Positions 17,728 to 27,700 of a DNA stretch of 64,000 bases are shown here, in pieces. The notes below the pieces were generated by a model that did no database searches, was not told the origin of the DNA, and saw only the letters and a list, made by a program, of their open reading frames with translations. Positions within the stretch are counted from its first letter, which is position 1. Each line of letters begins with the position of its first letter. Location: contig CACZJZ010000006.1 of the NCBI GenBank assembly GCA_902781655.1, forward strand, positions 124,001 to 188,000, in the 5' to 3' direction. This DNA comes from an uncultured Lachnospiraceae bacterium (lineage in GTDB: Bacteria; Bacillota; Clostridia; Lachnospirales; Lachnospiraceae). Position numbers and translations under genes: made by a program.

Positions 17728-19065
17728 ATGAAAAAGTTTTCGAAATGTTTGACATTAGGGCTGGCAGCCATGATGGGCGGGTCATTGCTTGCCGGATGCG
17801 GCAGCTCATCCGCGCCTGCGTCATCTTCTGCGGCGGACAGCGCAGCTTCTTCCACAGAGCAGAGTGCCGGGACAACTGCGGCAGACAGCCCGGCAGCTTC
17901 CGGCGACGCGGCAAAGCTTACGCTTTGGCTCCCTCCTTTCGCGGGAACAGATGGAGATATCACGGATCTTGACTTCTGGACAGAGAAGCTGAAGCCCTTT
18001 GAGGAAGAGAACAACTGCACTGTTTCCGTGGAGATCACTCCCTGGGACGGCTACGAGGAAAAATATCTGACCGGTTCCACATCGGATGACGGCCCAGATG
18101 TAGGATACCTTTACATGGAAATGTTCTATGACTACATCAACAATGGCCTTCTGACGGATATAGACTCCTATTTTACGGATGAGGAGAAGAAAAATTATAC
18201 TTACTATAATCTGGGCAGTATTCTCGGAGGACAGTACGGCCTTCCGATCGTTGTCGGCAACCCGCGCGTTCTGATCTGCAATATGGATCTGCTGAAGCAG
18301 GCAGGCGTGGAAAAGGTTCCTTCTACATGGGATGAGCTGGAGAGCACGGGACTTGCCCTGAAGAAGGCGCTGCCGGATGTCGCGCCGCTTATGCAGGACT
18401 GGGGAAATCCTCACTACGGTTCGCTGAATGAGATTTACTGGCCCTTCTTCTGGGGAGCGGGCGGAGAGATTGTGGATGCGGATGGCAATCTGACGATTGA
18501 CACGGACGCGGGCAAGACAGCTACAGAGTACCTGAAGAAGCTGAAGGATGAGGGCGTGATCCCTGATTCCGCGACATCGAACGATGATACCATCACATCC
18601 TTCAAAAATGGAGAAGCTGCGATGATTTATGTGGCGACCTCCAATGCGCTAAAGATCACGGATGTCAACTGGGATTATGCGCCGATCGTGCAGGGACCTG
18701 CAGGCGATCAGTCCAAGACATTTGTTGCGGCCGACAGCCTTGTCATGTTCAATAAATGCAAGAATAAAGATCTGGCGGCAAAACTGATGAAATATCTCAC
18801 CAGTGCCGAGGTTATGTCAGATTTTCACAAGCGGGTATCTCAGCAGCCTGCAATCACGGCAGATGATACTTATGTGAGTGAGGATAAATTCACCAATCTT
18901 TTCGCGGATTACAGTGATCATTTCCAGACGCTTCCTGTATTTGCCAATGCAGCGGGAATGTATGACACGCTGTTTAAGAATCTGCAGTCGATGATGCTCG
19001 GCGATATGCAGCCGGATGAGGTGCTTTCAGAGACAACGGACTATTATAATAACAATTTGAAGTAA
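17728..19065 (+). CDS. Sugar ABC transporter substrate-binding lipoprotein
   Basis: A 445-residue family-1 solute-binding protein with lipobox LAGC (Cys24) and a Ser/Ala-rich tether. The mature part starts KLTLWLPPFAG and contains typical elements (YEEKYLTGSTSDDGPDVGYL, an acidic tyrosine-rich region, NGEAAMIYVATSNALK). It captures an oligosaccharide outside the membrane for the two MalF/MalG-type permeases downstream. No ATPase gene is present in the locus; a shared MsmX-type ATPase encoded elsewhere is expected. The ligand is inferred from neighbours to be an amino-sugar glycan. Confidence 0.9.
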   Translation: MKKFSKCLTLGLAAMMGGSLLAGCGSSSAPASSSAADSAASSTEQSAGTTAADSPAASGDAAKLTLWLPPFAGTDGDITDLDFWTEKLKPFEEENNCTVSVEITPWDGYEEKYLTGSTSDDGPDVGYLYMEMFYDYINNGLLTDIDSYFTDEEKKNYTYYNLGSILGGQYGLPIVVGNPRVLICNMDLLKQAGVEKVPSTWDELESTGLALKKALPDVAPLMQDWGNPHYGSLNEIYWPFFWGAGGEIVDADGNLTIDTDAGKTATEYLKKLKDEGVIPDSATSNDDTITSFKNGEAAMIYVATSNALKITDVNWDYAPIVQGPAGDQSKTFVAADSLVMFNKCKNKDLAAKLMKYLTSAEVMSDFHKRVSQQPAITADDTYVSEDKFTNLFADYSDHFQTLPVFANAAGMYDTLFKNLQSMMLGDMQPDEVLSETTDYYNNNLK

Positions 19066-19084
19066 TTCAGAAAAACAGAAGTTG

Positions 19085-19122
19085 CGGATCGAAATGGCTC
19101 GTTCCAAGGCCATTTCGATTTG
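19085..19122 (+). other. Hairpin between binding-protein and permease genes
   Basis: The arms 19088-19098 and 19109-19119 form a perfect 11-bp stem, extendable by three pairs including two G-U, around a 10-base loop. No T-run follows. It probably acts as an mRNA 3' stabiliser or partial terminator raising binding protein over permease. Confidence 0.55.
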
Positions 19123-19198
19123 CTGTATTCTGGAAAAAGCGATTTCGCTGAGAAAGGGCGCACGGATGCCGGCGCTGTTTTGAATCTCGAGGTGGCAT

Positions 19199-20080
19199 AT
19201 GACAAGAAAGAAGAGACAGGCGGTACAAGGATTTCTTTATATACTTCCCAGCTTTGTCCTGCTGGCTTTTTTTGCAGTGGTTCCGATCTTCATGACCGGC
19301 TATTTCAGCCTGACCGATTACAATATGATGAAGGCGCCGTCTTTCGTCGGCCTGCAGAACTACGCGAAGGTGTTTCGTGACAGCTATATGAAAGCGGCGG
19401 CCATGAACACTCTGATTTATACGGTTGTCACTGTGCCGGTTCAGACAATCTGCGCTTTGGGCTTCGCCGCTTTCTTCGCGGTCAAGCTGCAGAATCACGC
19501 AGGCGGTTTCCTCAGAAGCGTCATGTTTATTCCTGTGATTGCTTCTGCGATCACCGCCGCGACAATCTGGAGGATCATCTTCGCGACGGACGGCGGCGTG
19601 CTGAATTCTATTCTGGGTGTTTTTGGCGCTCCGAAGGTGAACTGGCTCGGAGGAACATCGACAGCGCTGATTTCAATCTGCATCGTTGCAATCTGGAAGA
19701 ATATCGGCTATTTCATGGTGATCTATTACGCGGGCATCATGGCGATTCCGAAAGAGCTGTATGAAGCAGCGACCATTGACGGCGCGACGATCATGCAGCA
19801 GTTCAGCATGATTACGCTGCCGCTTCTCAAGCCGATCACGTATCTTGTGGTTACCCTGGGGATTATCTGGTCATTTCAGGTATTTGACCTGTCGTATCAG
19901 ATGACCGGAGGCGGTCCGGGCAAAGCAACCGTTACGCTGGTGATGGGTATCTACAATACCGCGTTTAAGCAGCATAAGATGGGCTATGCCTGCTCAATCG
20001 CGATTCTGCTCCTGTTGCTTGTCCTTGTTGTCAATTTCATTGAGAACCTGTTTTTCCGGGAGAAGAGGGGGCAGAAATGA
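19199..20080 (+). CDS. Sugar ABC transporter permease (MalF/UgpA type)
   Basis: A 293-residue polytopic permease. It opens with RQAVQGFLYILPSFVLL, has the FVGLQNYAKVF motif after the first helix and the cytoplasmic EAA loop YEAATIDGATIMQQFSMITL that contacts the ATPase. The ATG is preceded by GAGGTG, and the stop overlaps the next gene by 4 bp (ATGA), indicating translational coupling. It forms the channel with the next permease. Confidence 0.93.
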   Translation: MTRKKRQAVQGFLYILPSFVLLAFFAVVPIFMTGYFSLTDYNMMKAPSFVGLQNYAKVFRDSYMKAAAMNTLIYTVVTVPVQTICALGFAAFFAVKLQNHAGGFLRSVMFIPVIASAITAATIWRIIFATDGGVLNSILGVFGAPKVNWLGGTSTALISICIVAIWKNIGYFMVIYYAGIMAIPKELYEAATIDGATIMQQFSMITLPLLKPITYLVVTLGIIWSFQVFDLSYQMTGGGPGKATVTLVMGIYNTAFKQHKMGYACSIAILLLLLVLVVNFIENLFFREKRGQK

Positions 20081-20931
20081 ATTCGCAGGATCTGCGCTAT
20101 GGAGCGCTTCACAAAAAAAGAAAATGGACAGTAGTGTCCATGTTCGGGATGGCACTTGCCATTTTATTTGCAGTGATCTGCATTGCGCCGTTTATTTATA
20201 TGATGCTGATGTCGTTTACGCAGTCGACAACAGCGATGTTTCGGCTCAATGAAATCCATTTTCAGGATCTTTCCAACTATCAGTATGTGTTTCACAACAA
20301 TGGCTTTTTCCGGTCTCTGCTCAATAGTATTCTTGTGACAGGCTGCTCCTGTTTCTTTAACTGCGTGATTGCCTCTATGGCCGCGTATGGTTTTGAAAAG
20401 AAGGAATTCCCGGGCAAAGAAAAACTGTATCAGCTCTATCTTGCAACCATGATGATTCCGGGGCAGGTGACGATGATTCCGATTTTCCTGATCATGAAGA
20501 GCATGCATCTGCTCAACACTTATTTTGCCCTGATTGTTCTGATTCTGAATGCGTTTGGCGTCATTCTGATCCGTCAGTTCATGAAGGGTGTTCCGGATGA
20601 TCTGCTCGAGGCAGCACAGGTGGACGGCTGCCCGGAATTTCAGATTTATCTGAAGGTTGTTCTTCCGCTCATTCGGCCTGTGCTGGTTTCGCTGGTCATC
20701 TTTACGTTTGTGACGAGCTGGAATGATTTCATGTGGCCTCTGATCTCCACATCAAAATCCAGTATGTACACGCTGACGGTCGCTCTGTCCCTTCTGAAGA
20801 CGCAGTATGCGACCAACTACGGTCTGCTGATGGCAGGCTCGGCAGTTTCCTTTGTGTTCCCGTTTGTTTTGTATATTTTCCTGCAGAAGCAGTTCGTGGA
20901 GGGAATTGCGCTCAGCGGAATCAAGGGGTGA
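20077..20931 (+). CDS. Sugar ABC transporter permease (MalG/UgpE type)
   Basis: A 284-residue permease, partner of the preceding MalF-type protein. Features are the long first external loop, YEFEKKEF-like helix end (YGFEKKEFPGKEKLY), TMMIPGQVTMIPIFLIMK, and the EAA loop LEAAQVDGCPEFQIYLKVVL. The C terminus FLQKQFVEGIALSGIKG is typical of the MalG group. It overlaps the upstream gene by 4 bp. Confidence 0.93.
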   Translation: MNSQDLRYGALHKKRKWTVVSMFGMALAILFAVICIAPFIYMMLMSFTQSTTAMFRLNEIHFQDLSNYQYVFHNNGFFRSLLNSILVTGCSCFFNCVIASMAAYGFEKKEFPGKEKLYQLYLATMMIPGQVTMIPIFLIMKSMHLLNTYFALIVLILNAFGVILIRQFMKGVPDDLLEAAQVDGCPEFQIYLKVVLPLIRPVLVSLVIFTFVTSWNDFMWPLISTSKSSMYTLTVALSLLKTQYATNYGLLMAGSAVSFVFPFVLYIFLQKQFVEGIALSGIKG

Positions 20932-20965
20932 GATCTGTCTGACCATAGCCGGAATGGAGGTATTT

Positions 20966-22630
20966 ATGTTTGAGATTAAGCCAATATCCCCGATGGAAAA
21001 AGTATTACCGACGCGGGAACCGTCCGGAGAAGGGTTCACCGGACATCTGACGGCTCTGCGGGGAGAGACGGTGTCCTTTCAAATTGCGTGCCGTCAGAAC
21101 GGCAGCAGGAAGGAACGGCTGCACGCTGCTTACAATTCGCCGGTGCGGGTGAGGTCCGTGGATCTGGTTCCCTGCGAATATCCCTGCCACACCGGCGGGA
21201 GAAGGGATGACGACTACCTTGCTGATGAGCCCGGCTTATATCCGGATATCCTGAGAGAGGAGCCGGACTGCGGATTTCCGCTCATTTCCTGCCAGTGGAG
21301 AGCGCTGTGGGTGGATATTGCGATCGCGGAGGAAGCAGAACCTGGGGAGTATGCATTTGAAGTGGCGCTGTATCGTATTCCCGGTCCTGAGGAGAAGGGC
21401 GGACAGGAACGCATTGCCACTGTGTCAGTCACCGTTGAAGTTCTCGACTGGGAACTCCCGGAACTGGCCATTCCCCATACGGAATGGTTTCATTGTGACT
21501 GTCTTGCCAATTACTATGGCGTTGAGGTCTTTTCTGAACAGCATTGGGAGATAATCCGTCAGTTTCTGCAGACGGCAGCATCCCACCACTGCAACATGAT
21601 TCTTACCCCGCTGTTCACTCCGCCGCTCGATACAGCGATCGGAGGGGAACGGAGGACAGTCCAGCTGGTCGGCGTCACAAAAACGGATGAGGGGCGCTAC
21701 ACTTTTGACTTTTCCAGACTGGAGCGCTGGATCCGTCTTTGCCGGGAAACGGGGTTCCGATATTTTGAAATGTCGCATCTGTTCTCGCAGTGGGGCGCTG
21801 TCGCGGCGCCGAAGATTATGGGAACGGTGCATGGGAAGGAGGAACGGCTGTTCGGATGGGAGACCGACGCATCCGGAACAGAATATCGGACATTTCTGCA
21901 TGCTTTTCTGCCGGAGCTGAAAAAAACGCTGGCAGATCTCGGCGTACTCGACAGAACCTGGTTTCATATTTCCGATGAGCCGACAGTGGATCAACTGGAT
22001 TCGTACCGCAGGGCGAGGGAAGCAGTGATCGAGGATCTGGGAGGATGTCACATGATGGACGCGCTGTCTGATTTTGACTTCTATCGGCAGGGACTGGTGG
22101 AGACACCGGTCTGCGCCACGAATCATATCAGACCATTTCTGGAAAACCGCCCACCACGTCTGTTTGCCTACTATTGCACGGCGCAGTATGCGGATGTTTC
22201 CAACCGTTTCATCGCACAGCCCGGCTATCGGACACGGGTGCTTGGCATGCAGCTCTACCGGGAGAGGATCGACGGATTCCTGCACTGGGGCTATAATTTC
22301 TACAATTCCGAATACAGCCTGTATCCGATCAACCCCTTTACCTGTACCGATGCGGGCGGTGCATTCCCGTCCGGGGATCCCTTTCTGGTTTATCCGGGGG
22401 AAGATGGAAGACCGGTCGAATCCATGCGGCTGATGTTGATGGATGAGGCGTTCCAGGATTACTGCGCTCTTCAGCTTCTGGAATCGCTCGTTGGAAGAGA
22501 AGAGACAGAACGGGTGCTGGATCCGGATCGCACGCTCACTTTGGATCGATACCCGAAGTCCTGTGCAGGGGTATCGGAGCTGAGGGAAAGGGTAAATCAG
22601 AAGCTTTGTTCTCTTCAGAGAGGAAAGTGA
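20966..22630 (+). CDS. GH123-like protein (DUF4091 catalytic domain)
   Basis: A 554-residue protein without signal peptide, from the ATG five bases after GGAGG. The C-terminal half reads as the DUF4091 domain, now described as the catalytic domain of glycoside hydrolase family 123 (beta-N-acetylgalactosaminidases). The Asp-Glu pair expected for substrate-assisted catalysis is in HISDEPTVDQ (Asp337, Glu338). The ending region LHWGYNFYNSEYSLYPINPF and YPGEDG is also typical. The N-terminal half would be the accessory beta domain. It starts 34 bp after the permease gene, so it probably hydrolyses the imported glycan in the cytoplasm. Activity on GalNAc is inferred, and many DUF4091 proteins are uncharacterised. 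Confidence 0.75.
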   Translation: MFEIKPISPMEKVLPTREPSGEGFTGHLTALRGETVSFQIACRQNGSRKERLHAAYNSPVRVRSVDLVPCEYPCHTGGRRDDDYLADEPGLYPDILREEPDCGFPLISCQWRALWVDIAIAEEAEPGEYAFEVALYRIPGPEEKGGQERIATVSVTVEVLDWELPELAIPHTEWFHCDCLANYYGVEVFSEQHWEIIRQFLQTAASHHCNMILTPLFTPPLDTAIGGERRTVQLVGVTKTDEGRYTFDFSRLERWIRLCRETGFRYFEMSHLFSQWGAVAAPKIMGTVHGKEERLFGWETDASGTEYRTFLHAFLPELKKTLADLGVLDRTWFHISDEPTVDQLDSYRRAREAVIEDLGGCHMMDALSDFDFYRQGLVETPVCATNHIRPFLENRPPRLFAYYCTAQYADVSNRFIAQPGYRTRVLGMQLYRERIDGFLHWGYNFYNSEYSLYPINPFTCTDAGGAFPSGDPFLVYPGEDGRPVESMRLMLMDEAFQDYCALQLLESLVGREETERVLDPDRTLTLDRYPKSCAGVSELRERVNQKLCSLQRGK

Positions 22631-22675
22631 TGTCTTCCGGATGCTGCTATTGGAGGTTCAGGATAGGAATCGCAT

Positions 22676-23545
22676 ATGATCACAATCAGGCAAGATGCTA
22701 TAGCGGCATCCTTCGAGGAGGAGGGCGCCGAGCTGGTTTCTCTGCAAAAGGATGGAACAGAGTATCTCTGGAATGGAGATCCGGTTTATTGGGACCGGCA
22801 TGCGCCGATTCTGTTTCCGTTTGTCGGACGGTTGGAGCGTAAGAAGTATTTTCTGCGCGGCAGGGAATATCCGATGGGACTGCACGGCTTCGCTAGTCGA
22901 AGCCGCTTTTCTGTGCGCAGGGAGTCGGACAGTGGGGTAACCTTTTCTCTCTCTGACACGGAGGAGACGAGACGGTGTTACCCCTTTCAGTTCCGGCTGG
23001 AGGTACACTATGTACTTCAGGCAGACGGACTCTGCGTCACTTTTCTGGTTCAGAACCTTTCTGAGTCGGAAATGTACTTCGGTATCGGAGGGCATCCCGG
23101 CTTTCGGGTTCCATTGGAGGCGGGGCTGCGGCTTGAGGATTATTCTCTGGTGTGGGACGAACCTGGAGAACCGGAGCGAATCCTGTTTTCTGAGCGTTGC
23201 CTGACGACAGGCAGGGAAGAATTTAAATTTCCGGGCAAAATCGGAACGCTGCCGCTCAGGAGAAATCTGTTTGACCATGATGCGATTGTCCTCACCGGCA
23301 CCGGAAAGAGGGTGCGGCTCTGCTCTGAGTCCGGAACACGGGCAGTAGAGGTCATCTTCCCTGATATGCCATATATTGGATTCTGGCAGCCGGCTTTTCA
23401 GGATGCGCCATTTCTCTGCATCGAGCCATGGGCAACGCTCCCGGGCAGAGACGGCGTGGAGGAGCATCTCGAGACATTTCCCGGGATGATTGGCCTTGCG
23501 CCGGGCAAAGCGTACCGGAATACATGGGGGATTCGGCTGCTGTAA
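22676..23545 (+). CDS. Aldose 1-epimerase family protein
   Basis: A 289-residue galactose-mutarotase-fold protein of the LacX-like group. The two expected active-site histidines are seen in GLHGF (His70) and GIGGHPGF (His140), and the Glu-containing CIEPWATLPGRDG segment near the end may carry the base. It equilibrates anomers of free sugars, which would feed an anomer-specific 1-kinase such as the NahK-like enzyme upstream. It lies 45 bp after the GH123-like gene and is the last gene of the sugar locus; sbcD follows after 10 bp. Confidence 0.88.
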   Translation: MITIRQDAIAASFEEEGAELVSLQKDGTEYLWNGDPVYWDRHAPILFPFVGRLERKKYFLRGREYPMGLHGFASRSRFSVRRESDSGVTFSLSDTEETRRCYPFQFRLEVHYVLQADGLCVTFLVQNLSESEMYFGIGGHPGFRVPLEAGLRLEDYSLVWDEPGEPERILFSERCLTTGREEFKFPGKIGTLPLRRNLFDHDAIVLTGTGKRVRLCSESGTRAVEVIFPDMPYIGFWQPAFQDAPFLCIEPWATLPGRDGVEEHLETFPGMIGLAPGKAYRNTWGIRLL

Positions 23546-23555
23546 CGGGAACAGT

Positions 23556-24725
23556 ATGAAATTTTTTCACTTATCCGATCTTCATATCGGCTTACACCTT
23601 CTGAATCAGGATCTTCAGGAGGATCAGGAGTATATTCTAGGGAAAATCACGGATTTTGCCGCGCAGGAGCAGCCGGACGCAGTCGTGATCGCAGGGGATA
23701 TTTATGACCGGGCGGTTCCGTCAGCGGAAGCGGTGGAGGTATTTGACCGGTTTCTCACCGGACTTTGCGCGGCGGTGCCGCATGCCGCAGTCATGCTGAT
23801 CAGCGGCAATCATGACAGCGGGCCAAGACTGAACTGCTTCCGATCACTGCTGCAGAAACAGAATGTGTATATGGTCGGGATGCCGCCGCAGGGACCGGAG
23901 GAGCATATCGCGAGAGTCACGCTGTGCGACGCGGATGGACCTGTGCATTTCTGGCTGCTGCCTTTTGTCAAGCCTTCGATGGTGAAACAGATTGTCGGGA
24001 CGGATGAGAATGGGAACAATCTGTCCTACGATGAGTCGCTGAGGAGACTTCTGGAACGGGAGAAAATCCCGGAGGCAGAGCGGAACGTGCTTGTCAGCCA
24101 TCAGTTTTATGTGCCGGCGGGGCAGGATGCCGCCATGGTCGAGCGCGCAGAGTCAGAGATTATCACGGTCGGAAACATCGATGCGGTCCGCGCCGATGTA
24201 CTGGCACCATTCGACTATGGGGCGCTCGGTCATATTCATAAACCGATGCGGGTTGGAAATGACCGCTATCGCTACTGCGGAACGCCAATGGCCTATTCGC
24301 TCAGCGAGGCGGGCCAGGCGAAGGGAATCATCGAGGTGGAAATGGGAAAGAAGGGCCAGATCCACACAAAGGTTCTTCCGCTTGTCCCGCTTCACGCCGT
24401 ACGTGTGATCCGCGGGCTGCGGGAAGAGGTTCTTCCGCAGGCGTGCGGAGATTATGTCTCGGTCGTTCTGACGGACCCGGTCGACTTCGACGCGCTTGAT
24501 CTGCGGGATGAACTGACCCGGGCGTTCCCACGTCTGCTGGAAATCCGGCGGGAATATGTGCGGCAGGTGGATTACGGCACAGCGGGCATGCCGGAGGAGG
24601 GAGAAAAGCAGGATCCCTATGAATTGATTTTGTCCTTTCTTGGGGAGACAGACGAGGAGGAGCGCGCGATTCTGGCAGATGTCGTCAATACCGTACTTGC
24701 CCGCGGAGAGGGGAGGTCGTCATGA
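23556..24725 (+). CDS. sbcD: Exonuclease subunit SbcD (Mre11 homologue)
   Basis: A 389-residue metallophosphoesterase that with SbcC forms the nuclease that opens hairpins and protein-blocked DNA ends. Phosphoesterase motifs are in order: HLSDLHIG at 5-12, IAGDIYDR near 46, SGNHDS near 80, VSHQFYV and GHIHKP. The start at MKFFHLSD is family-typical; longer in-frame forms overlapping the epimerase gene were rejected. It overlaps sbcC by 4 bp. Confidence 0.95.
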   Translation: MKFFHLSDLHIGLHLLNQDLQEDQEYILGKITDFAAQEQPDAVVIAGDIYDRAVPSAEAVEVFDRFLTGLCAAVPHAAVMLISGNHDSGPRLNCFRSLLQKQNVYMVGMPPQGPEEHIARVTLCDADGPVHFWLLPFVKPSMVKQIVGTDENGNNLSYDESLRRLLEREKIPEAERNVLVSHQFYVPAGQDAAMVERAESEIITVGNIDAVRADVLAPFDYGALGHIHKPMRVGNDRYRYCGTPMAYSLSEAGQAKGIIEVEMGKKGQIHTKVLPLVPLHAVRVIRGLREEVLPQACGDYVSVVLTDPVDFDALDLRDELTRAFPRLLEIRREYVRQVDYGTAGMPEEGEKQDPYELILSFLGETDEEERAILADVVNTVLARGEGRSS

Positions 24726-27700
24726 AGCCGCGTTTACTTATCCTGCAGGCGTTCGGCTCATACGGGGAGCGGACGGCAATCGACTTCACGAAACCAAATC
24801 AGAATTTATTTCTCATCACCGGCGATACCGGGGCGGGAAAATCAACCATATTTGACGCCATGGTCTTTGCGCTCTACGGAGAGACAGGATCAAAATTTGA
24901 CAGCAGAAGCGGGGAGGAGCTGCAGAGCCAGTTCTGCGATGTGAATCAGGAGCCGTTTGTAGAATTCACGTTCACGGAAATGGAGGGCGGCAGGGAGGAG
25001 CAGTATACGGTCAACCGCGTGCCGAGGCACATACGCGCCAAAAAGAAGGGAAGCGGTTTTCTGGAGGTGAGCGGACAGGTGTCGCTCACGATGCCGGATG
25101 GTTCTGTCTATCCTCCGAAAGAGACGAATGAGAAGCTGATACAGATCGTCGGCCTCACCAGAGATCAGTTCATGCAGGTCGGCATGATCGCGCAGGGCGA
25201 ATTCATGGAACTGCTGCGGGCAAAGTCGGATGAAAAGAAGGTGATCTTCCGGAAGCTGTTTCAAACGCAGATTTATCAGGAAGCTGTCGAAGAGCTGGCT
25301 GGAAGGAGAAGAGCCGTGCAGGCGGAACTCGACGCTCTGTACGCGGCACTCCGGGCGGAAACAGGGCACGTGGTCATTCCGGATGACTACGGAAGAGCGA
25401 AAGAGCTGGCGGAGCTGACCGCAAAACTTTCTGCCGCGGCGCGGCCTGCTGCGGATGAAGTGGAACGGTTTCTGGAGGGACTTGCGGATCTGACGTCATG
25501 GCTGGAAGAAACAGCCGGGCAGCTGCGCAGGGAGGAAGAGCGCGCCCGTGTGCAGGCGGAGCAGGCAAGAGATGCGCTTGTGCGCGGCACCGGAGTGCAC
25601 GCACGGTATGAGACGCTGCGGCGGGCGAGAGAGACGTATGAGGCGCTTGCGGCAGAAAGGGAGCAGGCAGAGGAAGATGCCCGCACCGCAGATGCCGTGC
25701 AGAAGGCATTCGAGGTGCGAAATGTGTATCTGCGGTTTGAGGATTCGCAGAGAACGCTGATGGCACTCCGAAATGAAAAAGCGCGTCTTCAGAAGGCTGT
25801 CCCGGAGCTGACACTGCGTTCCCGGGAAGCGGGACAGAAAGCAGAGAACGCGGCGGCTGATCGGGAAAAGGCTGCGGCAGGGCTGACGCAGGTGCAGCAG
25901 CGGACAGAGCAGGCGCTTCGTATTTTCTCACAAATAAAAGAACTGCGTGAAAAAGAGGAAATAGCTGGAAAGAAAGAACGGGAAGCGGCAGGCCGGCTCG
26001 CGGAAGCCGTCAGAAAGCGAAAGGATTTTGAAAAAAAGACTGCAGCCTGGCGCAGGGAGGAAGCTTCTCTTCAGGGGGCAGATGCAGCTTATATTGCTCT
26101 TCGCGCGTCGCTGCAGGGGATCGGTGGGCTGCTGGAGGAAACGAAACAGGCGTACGGCGCTGATATGGAGGCAGCCAGGCAGAAGGAACAGGCGGAGCAG
26201 GCGGCTTCGGCATATCGGAGGGCTGAGCTGGCCTACAGGGATGCCCGTTCCCGCTATGATGCGGAGAGACACACTTTTCTCGCGGGTCAGGCCGGAATCC
26301 TTGCGATGGAGCTGAGGGAGGGGGAACCCTGTCCGGTCTGCGGCTCGAGGGAACATCCGTCGCCCTGTCGGCCCGTGGATGGGCAGGAACCTGTCACAAG
26401 GGAAGAACTCGATGCGCTGCAGAAGGACGCGGATCGGCTTGCCAGGGAGCAGGAGAATGCCTCCTCGCGCTGCCGCGCGGCGATGGATTTGCTGACGGAG
26501 AAGGAGCGCACTGCGGATGCAGCGATCTCCGCCCTGACGGAGCATCTCCGGCAGCAGAATGAGGTTTGCGGTCTGTCTGAGCATCCCGCCTCTTTCGCAT
26601 CCCGCAGAGAGGCGGCAAGAAAGGCGGAAGAAGCGCTGCTGGATAGGCAGAAAACACTTCAGCTGCGCGCCAAAGACAGAGAAAAGGAGATGAAGCGTCT
26701 GACCATTTTGCGGGAAGCGCTGACCGGTGCCGATGCCGCATTGCAGAAGCTGCGGGAGGAGGAAAGCACTGCGGCGGAGGAGAGACAACAGGAAAGCCTC
26801 GCGCTTGCACATGCAAAATCCGCGCTGGAAGCATTACAGGGGCAGACAGCGTTTGACTCCGAAGAGTCAGCGGTCAGGGCCAGACAGCAGGCGGAAAAGG
26901 TGGCAAACAGCACAGAAGCTGCTTACAGAGACGCAGACCTTGAAAAAACGTCTGCGCTGACAGAGCTGGAGAAGACCAGATCGCTCCTGGAGCGGAACAG
27001 TTTGCAGGAACCGGAGCAGGAGAGAGTGTGTGACAGCAGGAGAAGCGAATATGAAGCTTCGCTGGAGCATCTTCACATAACAGAGGCGGAATGGCAGAAG
27101 CTTACCTCACGTCATACGCCGCAGGATGCAGACAGACTCCGCAGTCAGACAGCGGCGTACGAGCGGTCGCTGGCAGCCGCGGATGGAAGCCTGCGCGCCG
27201 CAGAGCAGGCTGTCAGGGGTACGGAGCGCCCGGACCTGGAAGCCCTGCGCAGCGCGTCCGGGGAGGCGGCTTCCCGGTGGGAGGCACTGCAGGAGAGTCG
27301 AACCGGCCGGAATGCAGCATGGACAGCTGACCGTCAGGTACTCATGAGAGTCAGGGAAAGGTGGGGAGCACGGGAAAAGAAGAGCAGGGAGTATCAGAAG
27401 CTGGACACACTGTATGGTCTGCTTGCGGGAAGGGTTTCAGGCTCGCGCATGGACATTGAGACCTTTGTTCAGCGGTACTATCTGGAACGGATTCTCCGCG
27501 CAGCCAATACAAGATTCTTCGAGTTGTCCGGAGGACAGTTTGCTCTTCGCATGTCCGAGCTGTCGCAGGCCGGGGAGGGTCGGAACAGAGGCCTTGATCT
27601 CATCGTATATTCGTATGTCACAGGTAAAACGAGAGAGATCAGAACTCTGTCAGGAGGCGAATCTTTTATGGCTGCTCTCTCTCTTGCGCTGGGTATGTCA

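Noticed and set aside
20852-20965. N-terminal extension of the GH123-like protein
   Set aside because: It lies inside the permease gene, while a clean GGAGG-ATG exists at 20966.
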